Below the pieces are notes generated by a model that searched no databases, was not told the DNA's origin, and worked only from the letters and a program-made list of their open reading frames with translations. The position numbers were made by a program, and so were the translations under genes. A stretch of DNA of 64,000 bases from Rhodovibrionaceae bacterium (lineage in GTDB: Bacteria; Pseudomonadota; Alphaproteobacteria; Kiloniellales; DSM-21159), in contig JANQMX010000066.1 in assembly GCA_028279885.1 (NCBI GenBank), positions 1-64,000 of the forward strand, read 5' to 3'. Of the stretch, positions 33,730 through 42,700 are shown piece after piece (the stretch's first letter is position 1; each line of letters opens with the position of its first letter).

Positions 33730-34743
33730 GTGCGTTTTGACTGCCTATCCAAACCCCTTGCCGCGCTCGCTATCGCCGTCTGCTCGGCAGCAGGCGTAGT
33801 GAGCGCCCAAACAAGCGACTATGAGGTTCGCCGCTTCGACGACGGTCCCGGCTGGCTGGTGTTCGACGACGACATCGCCTTGCAGGTCCTTAAGCCCGAC
33901 AATCCCCAATGCCACGAACTTGGCGAGATCATCCTCTTGTTCGAGACGCCCGACCAGCTTGGCGATGCCGACCTGATCGAAACCGCAGCGCTTGCCGGCA
34001 TGGAACGCTACGGCGAGCTATGCCGCGCGTTTGGCGGCACGCCGTCCGACCAGCGGCGAGTCTCCGGAATGATCGTTGGCGCGGGCGAGGTCGATGCGCG
34101 TGGCCGCGTCATGGGCGACGTGAAAGTCCTGGACGGCATGGTAACGTCTCTCACCGGATCGCCGGATTTCCGTATCCGGCGCATCGCAGCGATCTCCGAA
34201 GGCGTCGCAGGTATGCCGTCCGCGGGCACGGCAGGCAATGCGGGATCGGCGGATAGCGGCCGCAACGCTGAGATCGCGGAAATCCACACGACCTATCGCG
34301 CGGCGCTGGCCGAAAGCATGGGCTATGCCGAGCCGGTCGGTGCTCTCGGCCGCGTTACGGGCGGCGACCGCGCGTCTCTCGCAGGCGTGTGGTCGGGGAG
34401 TGAGTCGGAGTGCGCTACCGAGCGTCTCATCCTATTCGAGCACGATGGGACTGGAACCGCCCAATGGTGGCGCGCCCCCAGCGACAATGTCGGTTTACTC
34501 CCATGGCGCAGCGGCACCTGGGAGCTCCGCGACGGCACTCTGATCATGACCTTCGACAGACGCGTCGAGTACGATAATTTCCTGGGCCGGCTGCGCGACG
34601 GATCGATCGACGAGACGGTGCAGTTCGACCTCATGGGAGTTGATCGTTCAGAACTCCGCCTCGCCGCGACCGGCGGCGGGTTTTCGCCGGAGACCCTGTT
34701 TCTCGGTGGCGCAGAAAAGTTGTTCGTGAGATGCGAGAGCTAA
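33730..34743 (+). CDS. Secreted protein of unknown function, 337 aa
   Basis: The GTG at 33730 has AGGAG seven bases before it and starts a signal peptide (PLAALAIAVCSAAGVVSAQ). The mature part contains ECATERLILFEHDGTGTAQW and WRSGTWELRDGTLIMTFDRR, which reads like a lipocalin- or META-like beta domain. It is the first of three plus-strand genes set into the minus-strand transfer module, and may be a cargo gene. No family is recognised with confidence. Confidence 0.65.
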   Translation: MRFDCLSKPLAALAIAVCSAAGVVSAQTSDYEVRRFDDGPGWLVFDDDIALQVLKPDNPQCHELGEIILLFETPDQLGDADLIETAALAGMERYGELCRAFGGTPSDQRRVSGMIVGAGEVDARGRVMGDVKVLDGMVTSLTGSPDFRIRRIAAISEGVAGMPSAGTAGNAGSADSGRNAEIAEIHTTYRAALAESMGYAEPVGALGRVTGGDRASLAGVWSGSESECATERLILFEHDGTGTAQWWRAPSDNVGLLPWRSGTWELRDGTLIMTFDRRVEYDNFLGRLRDGSIDETVQFDLMGVDRSELRLAATGGGFSPETLFLGGAEKLFVRCES

Positions 34744-34828
34744 CGACGTCGACCGCCGCAGGAGGCCATTGAATTCACGAACAGCTTTGGCGGTTTTGGC
34801 TAAACCAGGATGATGATGCGGCAACACT

Positions 34829-37081
34829 ATGCAAATAGACTTCGTCGAAATCGCGAATTTTAGAAAGTTGAAAGCTACTAGGATTGATGTTGCAGAACAT
34901 CAGACCTTGCTAGTCGGCGCGAATAATAGCGGCAAAACATCCGCGATGGTGGCCTTGAGGCTATTCCTCAAAGAGCGCGGTGGGTTTTCCATGCGCGACA
35001 TTACTGCATCGAACTGGTCGATGATCGAGGCGCTCGCCGAAAGTTGGAGCACGCTGTCGGATGACGATCCCCGAGAGGCAGAACCACTTAACATCTTGCT
35101 GCCGGCTATAGATGTATGGATTTCAATCGGAGATGACGAACTGCATCACGTCTCGCATCTGATACCAAGCTTGGATTGGGAAAGCGGCTGGCTTGGGGTG
35201 CGTATTCGCCTGGAAGCGAAATCTTTTGAAGAACTGGTCGAGGATTACCTCACGACGCGATCCAAGTCCGAAGAGCGTGTAACGAAGTATAAGACTGACC
35301 AGAATACGCCGCCGGATGATTTCTCGCTTTGGCCAAAATCATTTCACGACTATCTGGAACGGAAGTTCTCAAGCGTCTTCACCTTGCGCGCCTATCTTCT
35401 CGATCCGGAAAAAATTGTCGCTCCCGCCGAGGATCAGCGCGCGACACCTCAAACTCTGCCCGAAAAGGCTCAGCCGATTAGCGGCGATCCGTTCTCAGGT
35501 CTCATTCATATTCGGGAGATCAGCGCCCAGCGAGGCTTCACCGACGCCTCCGAAAACAAGCGAACGGACGATGAGGAAGGCGGCGGAAAATCCGGAAGGT
35601 CAACACGGCGTTTGTCGGACCAACTGCAGGCTTACTACAGACGCCATCTCGATCCGGACAAAGATCCAACCGACGAGGACGTATCCGCGCTAGGCGCGTT
35701 TCATACGGCGCAACGCACCTTTGACCAGCGCCTTGAGCAAGGATTTCATCAAGCGATCGAGGAACTTGAACAGCTTGGCTATCCAGGCATGGCAAATCCG
35801 AAGCTCTCAATTTCCACACGGCTTCGGCCGACTGATGGCCTCGATCATCCGTCAGCAGTTCAATATGACATTGGCGGCGACGCCGAGCCGATCCGGCTTC
35901 CGGAGGACTACAGCGGTCTCGGATTTCAGAATCTGATCTCGATGGTCTTCCAACTTATGCGTTTCCGCGATGAGTGGATGCGCGTCGGGAAGTTATCCGC
36001 CGGAGACGATGCAAGCGATGCCGGGGTAATCCCACCGTTGCAACTGATTCTCGTTGAGGAGCCAGAAGCGCACCTCCACGCCCAAGTGCAGCAGGTTTTC
36101 ATCCGCAAGGCGTATGATGTTTTGCGACACCATGACGATCTCGGCTCTGCAAAAACCTACCGGACGCAACTAATCGTCAGCACGCATTCGAGCCATATTG
36201 CGCATGAGGTGGATTTTGCGAACCTCCGTTATTTCAAGCGCCAACCGGCTTCCGATACCACCGTGCCGACATCCGTTGTCGCCAACCTCACTGGCCTGTT
36301 CGGCGAGGACACCGAGACGACGCGCTTCACTCGACGCTATCTTCGCACCACACATTGCGACTTGTTTTTTGCAGACGGCGTAATTCTTGTTGAAGGTGCC
36401 GCCGAACGCATCCTCACGCCGCATTTTATGCGCAAACAATTCCCCACCTTGGCGCTGCGATATATCTCGCTTCTGGAAATCGGTGGCAGCCATGCGCATA
36501 GGCTGAAGCCTTTGATCGAACTCCTATCCATTCCTACTTTGATCATAACCGATCTCGATGCTGTCGATCCCGCGAACAGCAATAAGGCTGTTCAGCCGAA
36601 AGTCGGCGCCGGTCAGGTCACGGCGAACACGGTTCTGAAGACCTGGGCTCCGCAGAAGACGCAGCTAGACGATCTTTTGAAAGAAGACCCGGTTCCAATA
36701 GCGTCGGGCGCCGGCTACGGCATAGTCGGCGTTGCCTATCAACGGGAAATCGACGTTGCCTATCCGGACGCCGCCAAAACGTCGACCCAAATCCCCAGCA
36801 CCTTTGAGGACGCGCTTACCCTGGTCAACCTGCCGATCGTCGCTGATCTATCAGGCGTGGCCATGACGAATGCTTTCGCAAAAATTGTAAAGGAAGGTTC
36901 GGATGGTGATGAGATTGCCAAGAAACTGTTCGAACGCCTCAGAGAGCATGCGGAAAAAGCAGCCTTTGCGCTCGACCTATTGGCATCGAAGAAACTAGAG
37001 CAGCTTGTTCCACCGCCTTACATAGCCAACGGACTCGCTTGGCTGGAGCAACAACTGAGCGGCCCGCCGGACGTATCATGA
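34829..37081 (+). CDS. gajA: GajA-like OLD-family nuclease (Gabija-type)
   Basis: This 750-aa protein has the OLD layout. An ABC-type ATPase is formed by Walker A LVGANNSGKTSA at 28-39, and later LILVEEPEAHLH and TQLIVSTHSSHI. It is followed by a TOPRIM nuclease domain (GVILVEGAAERILTP; then TLIITDLDAVDP). It precedes a UvrD-type helicase, so it is a class 2 OLD protein as in Gabija defence, where GajA nicks phage DNA when nucleotides are depleted. It is longer than the roughly 580-aa GajA of Bacillus, with a large insertion in the ATPase. Its TGA overlaps the ATG of gajB. Confidence 0.85.
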   Translation: MQIDFVEIANFRKLKATRIDVAEHQTLLVGANNSGKTSAMVALRLFLKERGGFSMRDITASNWSMIEALAESWSTLSDDDPREAEPLNILLPAIDVWISIGDDELHHVSHLIPSLDWESGWLGVRIRLEAKSFEELVEDYLTTRSKSEERVTKYKTDQNTPPDDFSLWPKSFHDYLERKFSSVFTLRAYLLDPEKIVAPAEDQRATPQTLPEKAQPISGDPFSGLIHIREISAQRGFTDASENKRTDDEEGGGKSGRSTRRLSDQLQAYYRRHLDPDKDPTDEDVSALGAFHTAQRTFDQRLEQGFHQAIEELEQLGYPGMANPKLSISTRLRPTDGLDHPSAVQYDIGGDAEPIRLPEDYSGLGFQNLISMVFQLMRFRDEWMRVGKLSAGDDASDAGVIPPLQLILVEEPEAHLHAQVQQVFIRKAYDVLRHHDDLGSAKTYRTQLIVSTHSSHIAHEVDFANLRYFKRQPASDTTVPTSVVANLTGLFGEDTETTRFTRRYLRTTHCDLFFADGVILVEGAAERILTPHFMRKQFPTLALRYISLLEIGGSHAHRLKPLIELLSIPTLIITDLDAVDPANSNKAVQPKVGAGQVTANTVLKTWAPQKTQLDDLLKEDPVPIASGAGYGIVGVAYQREIDVAYPDAAKTSTQIPSTFEDALTLVNLPIVADLSGVAMTNAFAKIVKEGSDGDEIAKKLFERLREHAEKAAFALDLLASKKLEQLVPPPYIANGLAWLEQQLSGPPDVS

Positions 37082-38967
37082 CAGCAGCGCAAGACACTCT
37101 CGACGATGAGATACGTGATGCGCCTGCGGACGAGCAAATCCGCCGGTCGCTATCACTGGTCGACCCGCGAAGTTTTTTCCTTTACGCCGGCGCCGGCTCG
37201 GGAAAAACCCGCTCACTGAAGGACGCGCTTAATAGCGTTTTGGAAGAGTATGGAGAGATGTTCCGCCGCCGTGGGCGTCAGGTGGGCGTAATCACCTATA
37301 CGAACGCAGCGCGAGACGAAATCCTTCGGCGGGTCAAGCATGATCCAGTGTTTCATGTGGCGACTATTCACAGTTTCGCCTGGACGCTGATTGAAGGGCG
37401 CACAATCGACATCCGGCGATGGCTCGCTGCGAGATTGCCGACAGAGATAGCGGAACTGGAAGAGGCGCAGGCGAAAGGCAGAGCGAGTAAGGCGTCAGAA
37501 GAGCGCGCCCGGAAGATCGAGTCGAAACGCGCGCGGCTTCAGGATCTCAAGAACATCAACGTCTTCACCTATAATCCAACCGGTGACAATTTTGGACGCG
37601 ACGCCCTCTCACATGAAGAGGTTATCTCTATGTCGTCAGAATTCCTAACGACGAAGCCAACGCTCCAGAAGATCGTGCTAAGTCGTTATCCCTTCCTGTT
37701 GATCGACGAGAGCCAAGACACTCTGCGTCCTTTAATGGAGGCGCTTCTCAGTTTCGAAGAAACTTATCAAGGCCGTTTCGTTCTCGGGCTTTTCGGCGAT
37801 ACCATGCAGCGAATATACCCACACGGCAAAATGGATCTCGCCGAAGCTGTGCCAGAGCGTTGGAACAGGCCGGCGAAAGTAATGAATCACCGAAGCCGGG
37901 AACGGATTATTCGACTCGCCAACGCCATTCGTGCCGATGCAGATGGATGGGAGCAACGTGCACGTTCGGACCGCAGCGGCGGCTACGCCTTCACCTATAT
38001 TCTACCAACGACGACAGCGGACAAACCGGCCACTGAAGCCAAAATACGAGAGGACCTTGCTAAACGAACCGAGGATGCATCCTGGAACGATCCAAACGCG
38101 GTGAAAACACTCACGTTGGAACATCACATGGCGGCAGCGCGTCTAGGATTTGAAGCGGTATTCAATGCACTCGATCCCGTACCCAGCTACAGAACAGGAT
38201 TTCGGGACGGCACGCTGGCGCCGCTTAGGCTTTTCACGGAACGGGTGCTCCCCCTCGTCGAGGCAAGTCGTGCAGGTGACCCCTATGGAGTCATGGCTGT
38301 GCTGCGCGAACATTCGCCGTTAATGTCAAAAGCAGCGTTACGAACTGCGGGATCAAGTACGGCCGCTGGAATGAAGACTGTCCGTGACGCGACGTCCGCC
38401 CTGTTAAAGCTCTTTGACAATGACGCTGACCCGAGGTGCGGCGATGTGCTATCCGTCATTTCGGGGACGCGCCTCTTCGCCATACCGGAAGCACTAACAG
38501 AATTTACTCATGGGGAAACGCTAGGCCCGTCGAGTATGGTTGCAGACGACAGAGACCAGCGATCCGCAGCGTGGCGTGCGTTCTTCGAGGCGCCATTTTC
38601 AGAGATTCCGACCTACAAGGAGTATGTCGCCGATCGCAGTCCCTATGGGACGCATCAAGGCGTGAAGGGTTTGGAATTCCCAAGAGTGATGGTGATCGCT
38701 GACGATGCGAGCATGCGCTTCAAAGGCGCGGCGTCTTACGAGAAGCTGCTTGGCGCCAAGCCGCCAAGCGATACGGACAAGAAAAACGTCAGGGACGGAA
38801 AGGAAACGTCATATGATCGCACGCGTCGACTTCTTTACGTCACCTGCACGCGTGCGGAAGAGAGCGTAGCGTTGGTGATATATAGCGATGCTCCCAATTC
38901 AGTTTCTGAAACAGTTCAGAAGAAAGGTTGGTTTACGGCTGAAGAGGTCATCACCTCACTAGACTGA
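37078..38967 (+). CDS. gajB: GajB-like UvrD/Rep superfamily helicase
   Basis: This 629-aa protein has UvrD-type helicase motifs: Walker A LYAGAGSGKTRS near residue 35-46, GVITYTNAARDEILRRV, motif II FLLIDESQDTLRP, MNHRSRERIIRLANAI, HQGVKGLEFPRVMVIADD and RRLLYVTCTRAEESVALV. In Gabija the helicase partners GajA. The ATG overlaps the gajA stop, so both are made together. It is longer than the typical GajB, with an extra helical part between motifs. Confidence 0.85.
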   Translation: MTAAQDTLDDEIRDAPADEQIRRSLSLVDPRSFFLYAGAGSGKTRSLKDALNSVLEEYGEMFRRRGRQVGVITYTNAARDEILRRVKHDPVFHVATIHSFAWTLIEGRTIDIRRWLAARLPTEIAELEEAQAKGRASKASEERARKIESKRARLQDLKNINVFTYNPTGDNFGRDALSHEEVISMSSEFLTTKPTLQKIVLSRYPFLLIDESQDTLRPLMEALLSFEETYQGRFVLGLFGDTMQRIYPHGKMDLAEAVPERWNRPAKVMNHRSRERIIRLANAIRADADGWEQRARSDRSGGYAFTYILPTTTADKPATEAKIREDLAKRTEDASWNDPNAVKTLTLEHHMAAARLGFEAVFNALDPVPSYRTGFRDGTLAPLRLFTERVLPLVEASRAGDPYGVMAVLREHSPLMSKAALRTAGSSTAAGMKTVRDATSALLKLFDNDADPRCGDVLSVISGTRLFAIPEALTEFTHGETLGPSSMVADDRDQRSAAWRAFFEAPFSEIPTYKEYVADRSPYGTHQGVKGLEFPRVMVIADDASMRFKGAASYEKLLGAKPPSDTDKKNVRDGKETSYDRTRRLLYVTCTRAEESVALVIYSDAPNSVSETVQKKGWFTAEEVITSLD

Positions 38968-39153
38968 CGAGTCGACGCCGAGAACCGCTGCCGGCTTCTG
39001 GTTTACGCCAATGAAGATCGCCACAAGTCGAACGCTAAAATCCGCGTTTGGCGAGAACCAACAAAGCTCCAATAGGTCCGCTACCCGGACCAGCATAGCC
39101 GCCATTCCTGTGGCCAATGGAAATGACTAGCTTGGGCGGATTTCGAACCGACC

Positions 39154-41145
39154 TCAGTCAATCCCGATCCCGCGCTTCTTTCCGAACTCGAAGGACGCCG
39201 TCGCTCCGCGCATGACGCCGCCGACCGTCTGGCCGCGCTGGCGTTCCAGAACCGGCCGCCATGGGACCAGAGTGAATTCCTTCGATCTCTCGATGATGGC
39301 GAACTTGCCGCTGGCGAGCCGGACAGGCTTTCGATAAACGCCCTCAATCCGGTCGCCGTCCCGCGTCGGCAAGTAGGTTAGCCCCATCTCCTTGGCGAGC
39401 TTCTCTCCGGCGTGCGCCACCTCGCGCTGCCGGAGAAGTTTCAGGAGATTTCGCTGGTAGCGCATTGTCTGGCCGTCGCGCTCGGCGAGGTCCTGCGCAA
39501 TCAGGTGTTCTTCACGCTGGCTGAGCGCCTCGGCGACGTCGGCCCCGAAGCGGTCTCCGCGCAAAGCGACTCGGTCCTTGGCAACGAGCTGGGCATCGAG
39601 CCAGGTCGCGCCGTCCGCCTGCACCTGATCCTCAAGCGAGAGGAAGGACAGCGCAACGACACTCCCCGGATAGCTCGACCCCTTCTTGGCGAACTCGGCG
39701 ACACGATCCTCAAAGTCGGTCGGCACTTCCCAGGACCCGTCCGGGAAGCGCCGCACGATGTTCGCCCGGCGCAGCGCCTCCAGCCGCCGAACATGAGCTT
39801 GAACATAGTCCGCCGACGCGCGGGGATCGGCGGCGCGGTGGGCGTCCGTCTCATAGAGCCCGCCATTGCCCCGCGCCACCTCGGCGATGGTGCGGTCGGC
39901 CGGTTTCAGGCCCGCCGCCGCCGGGCGCACCTCGACGACGGCGCCCATCGGCAAGTCCTCCATGTCCTGTTTGGGATTGAGCGCCACATAGTGAACCCGG
40001 CCGTCGGCGCCGTCGATCATGACGTAGTGGCCGTCATTCAGTTCATCATGGAGTCCGCGATCGATGATCCGCCCGATGATCGTCGGCGCATGCGGATCGG
40101 ACGGATCGTAAACGGCGTATTCGCTTGCGCCGGCATCGAGGCCGGCCCGGCTGAGCCCCCGGTGCATGGTCTTGATGATGTCGCCGCGCTCGCCGGCGCG
40201 CCGCAACGTCTCTTCCAACCTTTCCGACAGGCGCCACTGGCCGGGCGCTGTTTCTTCGGCGAGGCCGCGCTTGGCGAGCGTGCGCAGCCGGCCGAGCTGC
40301 ATGGCGTGTCGGATTCGCGCGTGCTCGCCCTGCGGCGCGGTTTGCAACTCGACCAGATTGTCGGTCGCGTCTCGAACTAATTGCCGATCGAGATCGGTGA
40401 AGCGGTCCTGTTCGACCTGGGCGGAGAGTTTCTGCCGCACCTCCTGCTCGGTCTGCGGCCCCAACTCCATGGTGATGAGTTCGCGGGCGCGCTCGCGCAT
40501 GCCGTGGGCGATGTAGTCGCGCGCGATGACGAGGTCCTTGCCGAGCTCGTCCTTGCCGCGCAGAACGACATGGGCGTGGGGATACTCGGTGTTGAAATGG
40601 TCGGCGGCGACCCAATCGAGCTTGGTTCCGAGATCCTCCTCCATCCGGCTCATGAGATCGCGCACGAAGGGCTTCAAATCTTCAAGCTCGGTCGCGTCCT
40701 CGGGCGAGACGATGAACCGGAACTGGTGACGGTCGCCTTCGCTGCGGTCCAGGAACGACTTGCCGTCGACATCCTCGCTTGTCGCGTCATAAAGCCGGCC
40801 GGCCTCGTTCTCTTTGGAGACGCCGTCGCGCTGGATGTAATTGAGATGCGCGCGCGCCGCCGCAACGCCGCCACCCTTGAACTTGACGATGCGCGTCTTG
40901 ATGACGACGCGGCGCGAGGCCGGGCCGAAGCGATGGCCCGCCCGGCGCTGGCGCATGGCCGGCCCGCCGCGCCCGATCCGGTTGCCTGAGAACTGCCGAG
41001 ACGACGCCCTTGCTCCGAAGCCCGTCTTGCCGGCGGCGGAAACCTGATGCAGCACCCTGTTCAAATAGGTCTTGGTCCGCTTGCCGCCGAGGCTGCGCAT
41101 GCGTCCGAGCTTGGGCTTGAAGATGTCTTCGCTGTCATCCGCCAT
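39154..41145 (-). CDS. Relaxase, DUF3363 / VirD2-like (MOBP type)
   Basis: This 663-aa protein is the element's relaxase. Residues 99-107 (AHLNYIQRD) hold the likely catalytic Tyr103, and HFNTEYPHAHVVLRG at 183-197 is the metal-binding His motif III. The C-terminal half is the DUF3363 domain (for example PMGAVVEVRPAAAGLKPADR). It nicks oriT and leads the strand through TraG. The basic N terminus (FGARASSRQFSGNRIGRGG) would contact DNA. It starts 240 bases after traF, a gap that may carry oriT. Confidence 0.95.
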   Translation of the reverse strand: MADDSEDIFKPKLGRMRSLGGKRTKTYLNRVLHQVSAAGKTGFGARASSRQFSGNRIGRGGPAMRQRRAGHRFGPASRRVVIKTRIVKFKGGGVAAARAHLNYIQRDGVSKENEAGRLYDATSEDVDGKSFLDRSEGDRHQFRFIVSPEDATELEDLKPFVRDLMSRMEEDLGTKLDWVAADHFNTEYPHAHVVLRGKDELGKDLVIARDYIAHGMRERARELITMELGPQTEQEVRQKLSAQVEQDRFTDLDRQLVRDATDNLVELQTAPQGEHARIRHAMQLGRLRTLAKRGLAEETAPGQWRLSERLEETLRRAGERGDIIKTMHRGLSRAGLDAGASEYAVYDPSDPHAPTIIGRIIDRGLHDELNDGHYVMIDGADGRVHYVALNPKQDMEDLPMGAVVEVRPAAAGLKPADRTIAEVARGNGGLYETDAHRAADPRASADYVQAHVRRLEALRRANIVRRFPDGSWEVPTDFEDRVAEFAKKGSSYPGSVVALSFLSLEDQVQADGATWLDAQLVAKDRVALRGDRFGADVAEALSQREEHLIAQDLAERDGQTMRYQRNLLKLLRQREVAHAGEKLAKEMGLTYLPTRDGDRIEGVYRKPVRLASGKFAIIERSKEFTLVPWRPVLERQRGQTVGGVMRGATASFEFGKKRGIGID

Positions 41146-41410
41146 GATCGCTCACTGACTTAGGCGCGCCATCGTCCGCCGAAAACGGTGTCTTCCTCCT
41201 TGCACCAACAACTCCGCAATCTAAACAGAGCTTTAGCGCTGAATGCCTGCACAGGGGGCACAGCCCCTTGTGCAGGCCAACCCGATGTGCAGACTGGAAA
41301 AAGCGCCGCTTTGCACCATGACCTTTTATCTTGCCCTCCGCTGCCTTAGACGCCTCCGACGCCTCAACTCCTTCCTCTCGCTGGATCAGCTTTGCTCGCG
41401 TTTCTGCCAT
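41135..41410 (-). CDS. Possible small protein with paired CxxC, uncertain
   Basis: The frame overlaps the ends of traF and the relaxase gene by a few bases on either side, as coupled genes do here. It encodes 91 residues, with CPLC and CLDC eight residues apart that could hold zinc. The N-terminal half is helical (REEGVEASEASKAAEGK). However, the zinc-like part coincides with the inverted repeat of the candidate oriT, so the open frame could be a side effect of that DNA. I cannot decide. Confidence 0.3.
   Translation of the reverse strand: MAETRAKLIQREEGVEASEASKAAEGKIKGHGAKRRFFQSAHRVGLHKGLCPLCRHSALKLCLDCGVVGARRKTPFSADDGAPKSVSDHGG
41245..41277. other. Candidate oriT inverted repeat
   Basis: GCCTGCACA-GGGG pairs with CCCCTTGTGCAGGC with a single bulge. 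It lies about 100 bases upstream of the relaxase start, between relaxase and traF, where many MOBP systems have oriT. No nic consensus is evident to me, so the assignment is positional. Confidence 0.45.
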
Positions 41411-41901
41411 GGCGGACGCAGATACGTCGCACGACCGACGATCAGGCTGCGGTCGACCGGCCCGAAATAGCGGCTGTCAAAAGAGTCCGGATGCTGCTGA
41501 AGCAGGAAGACGCGCCTCTCGTGTAGGACGTGGCAGCCCGTCCAAACCGGCATTCTGCGGCCTAAACCATCCACGTTTCGCGCTATCGTTACCGTCACCC
41601 CGTCGATCAGAATCTCCCGGTTTCGACGACAGACAACGTCGCCGTTTGCGCCGGCGACGCGCTTGATCAGCGGCGTATCGGGCGGCAAATATCGGCGTTC
41701 TTCCACGAGGTTTCGAACCCGCTCGGGCGTGTGAACCAGCACATAATCGCCCCGTTCCGCACGACGATCATCGATCCAGTAGAACCCGTTCGGCGCGCTT
41801 GGCGAACCGTTGTAGATGAGCTTCGTCGGCAGGTTCGTCGCTGACGCGATCGCCAGCCCCAGGATGGGAAGCGCGGTTCCGACCAGCACGAGCCGCCTCA
41901 T
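41386..41901 (-). CDS. traF: TraF, S26-family signal peptidase
   Basis: This 171-aa protein has an N-terminal membrane anchor (LVGTALPILGLAIASA), the SAPNGFYW start of the S26 domain with the presumed catalytic Ser, and DTPLIKRVAGANGDVV with the general-base Lys. The FLLQQHPDSFDSRYFGPVD segment completes the family. TraF processes the pilin TrbC into its mature form. It overlaps DUF2840 by four bases. Confidence 0.9.
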   Translation of the reverse strand: MRRLVLVGTALPILGLAIASATNLPTKLIYNGSPSAPNGFYWIDDRRAERGDYVLVHTPERVRNLVEERRYLPPDTPLIKRVAGANGDVVCRRNREILIDGVTVTIARNVDGLGRRMPVWTGCHVLHERRVFLLQQHPDSFDSRYFGPVDRSLIVGRATYLRPPWQKREQS

Positions 41902-42365
41902 GATGCTACCGCTCTTGCTGCCAGATACGCCGCATGTTGATCCTGCGAATAGGGCGTCACGTCGCGCGACGCCGCGATCCGATTGTGGACGTGCCGATAG
42001 TAGCTCGGCGACACCTCGGCGACGTCGAAACCGGCCGCCTCCAGCACATCTACCTGCAAAAGAGCGCGCTTCACCTTGGCGTTACCGGTCGCGAGAAGCA
42101 GGACGTCGCCGCCGGGACTCACGCCGCTGACCCGGCTCAGCATGAGCGAAGGCGCGGCGCTTTGAACGATGGTAAACCGCCAATCCTGGGTGCCGTACTC
42201 ATTGGCGCGCCAGCGCACGTAGCCGAACACCCGGCCGGGTCTGAACAGCGCAAGCGACCGACGCCGATCGAGATCGAGTTGCTCGTCGGGCGCGCCGAAA
42301 CGCAACCAATTGTTCAGATGCTCCGGGTAGAATGCGATCTCGACGCGGGTCAAATCCTCACTCAT
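41898..42365 (-). CDS. DUF2840 family protein
   Basis: This 155-aa protein has the DUF2840 pattern (RVEIAFYPEHLNNWLRFG; RVFGYVRWRANEYGTQDWR; GFDVAEVSPSYYRHVHNRIA). The role is unknown, but the gene nearly always sits before traF in these elements. Its start overlaps the HTH gene by 8 bases. In relatives a parA and a repA gene often stand between them, but both are absent here. Confidence 0.85.
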   Translation of the reverse strand: MSEDLTRVEIAFYPEHLNNWLRFGAPDEQLDLDRRRSLALFRPGRVFGYVRWRANEYGTQDWRFTIVQSAAPSLMLSRVSGVSPGGDVLLLATGNAKVKRALLQVDVLEAAGFDVAEVSPSYYRHVHNRIAASRDVTPYSQDQHAAYLAARAVAS

Positions 42366-42576
42366 CGGCGGTCGAATCCTTCTTCCTGAGATTCGACCAC
42401 GCCATGAGATCGTCGATGTGATAGACGACGTGCCGGCCATGCTTACGGTAGATCGGACCACCGCCATAGACGCGCATTTTCTCAAGCGTGTTGGGCTTAA
42501 GTTTCAGAAGACGCGCGGCTTCCTTCGTCGTCAGGAAAGCCCTGGCCTCGCTCGCGGGACTGTCATGCTCCATCAT
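42358..42576 (-). CDS. Excisionase-like helix-turn-helix protein
   Basis: This 72-aa protein is a winged HTH of the MerR/Xis type: FLTTKEAARLLKLKPNTLEKM, then GGGPIYRKHGRHVVYHIDDLM. Such proteins act as excisionases or activators of transfer genes. It lies between DUF2840 and the DUF2285 regulator gene, the normal position in these ICEs. Confidence 0.85.
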   Translation of the reverse strand: MMEHDSPASEARAFLTTKEAARLLKLKPNTLEKMRVYGGGPIYRKHGRHVVYHIDDLMAWSNLRKKDSTADE

Positions 42577-42700
42577 AGCTCCTCCGGCGTGAGCAAATCT
42601 GCTCCATGCCGGGGAAGCATCGCCCTGCCGAAACGCGGGCGGGAGTATCGTTCACCGCCTGTCATGCAAACGATACGGCTGATGCGCGGCGCTTCGCCCG

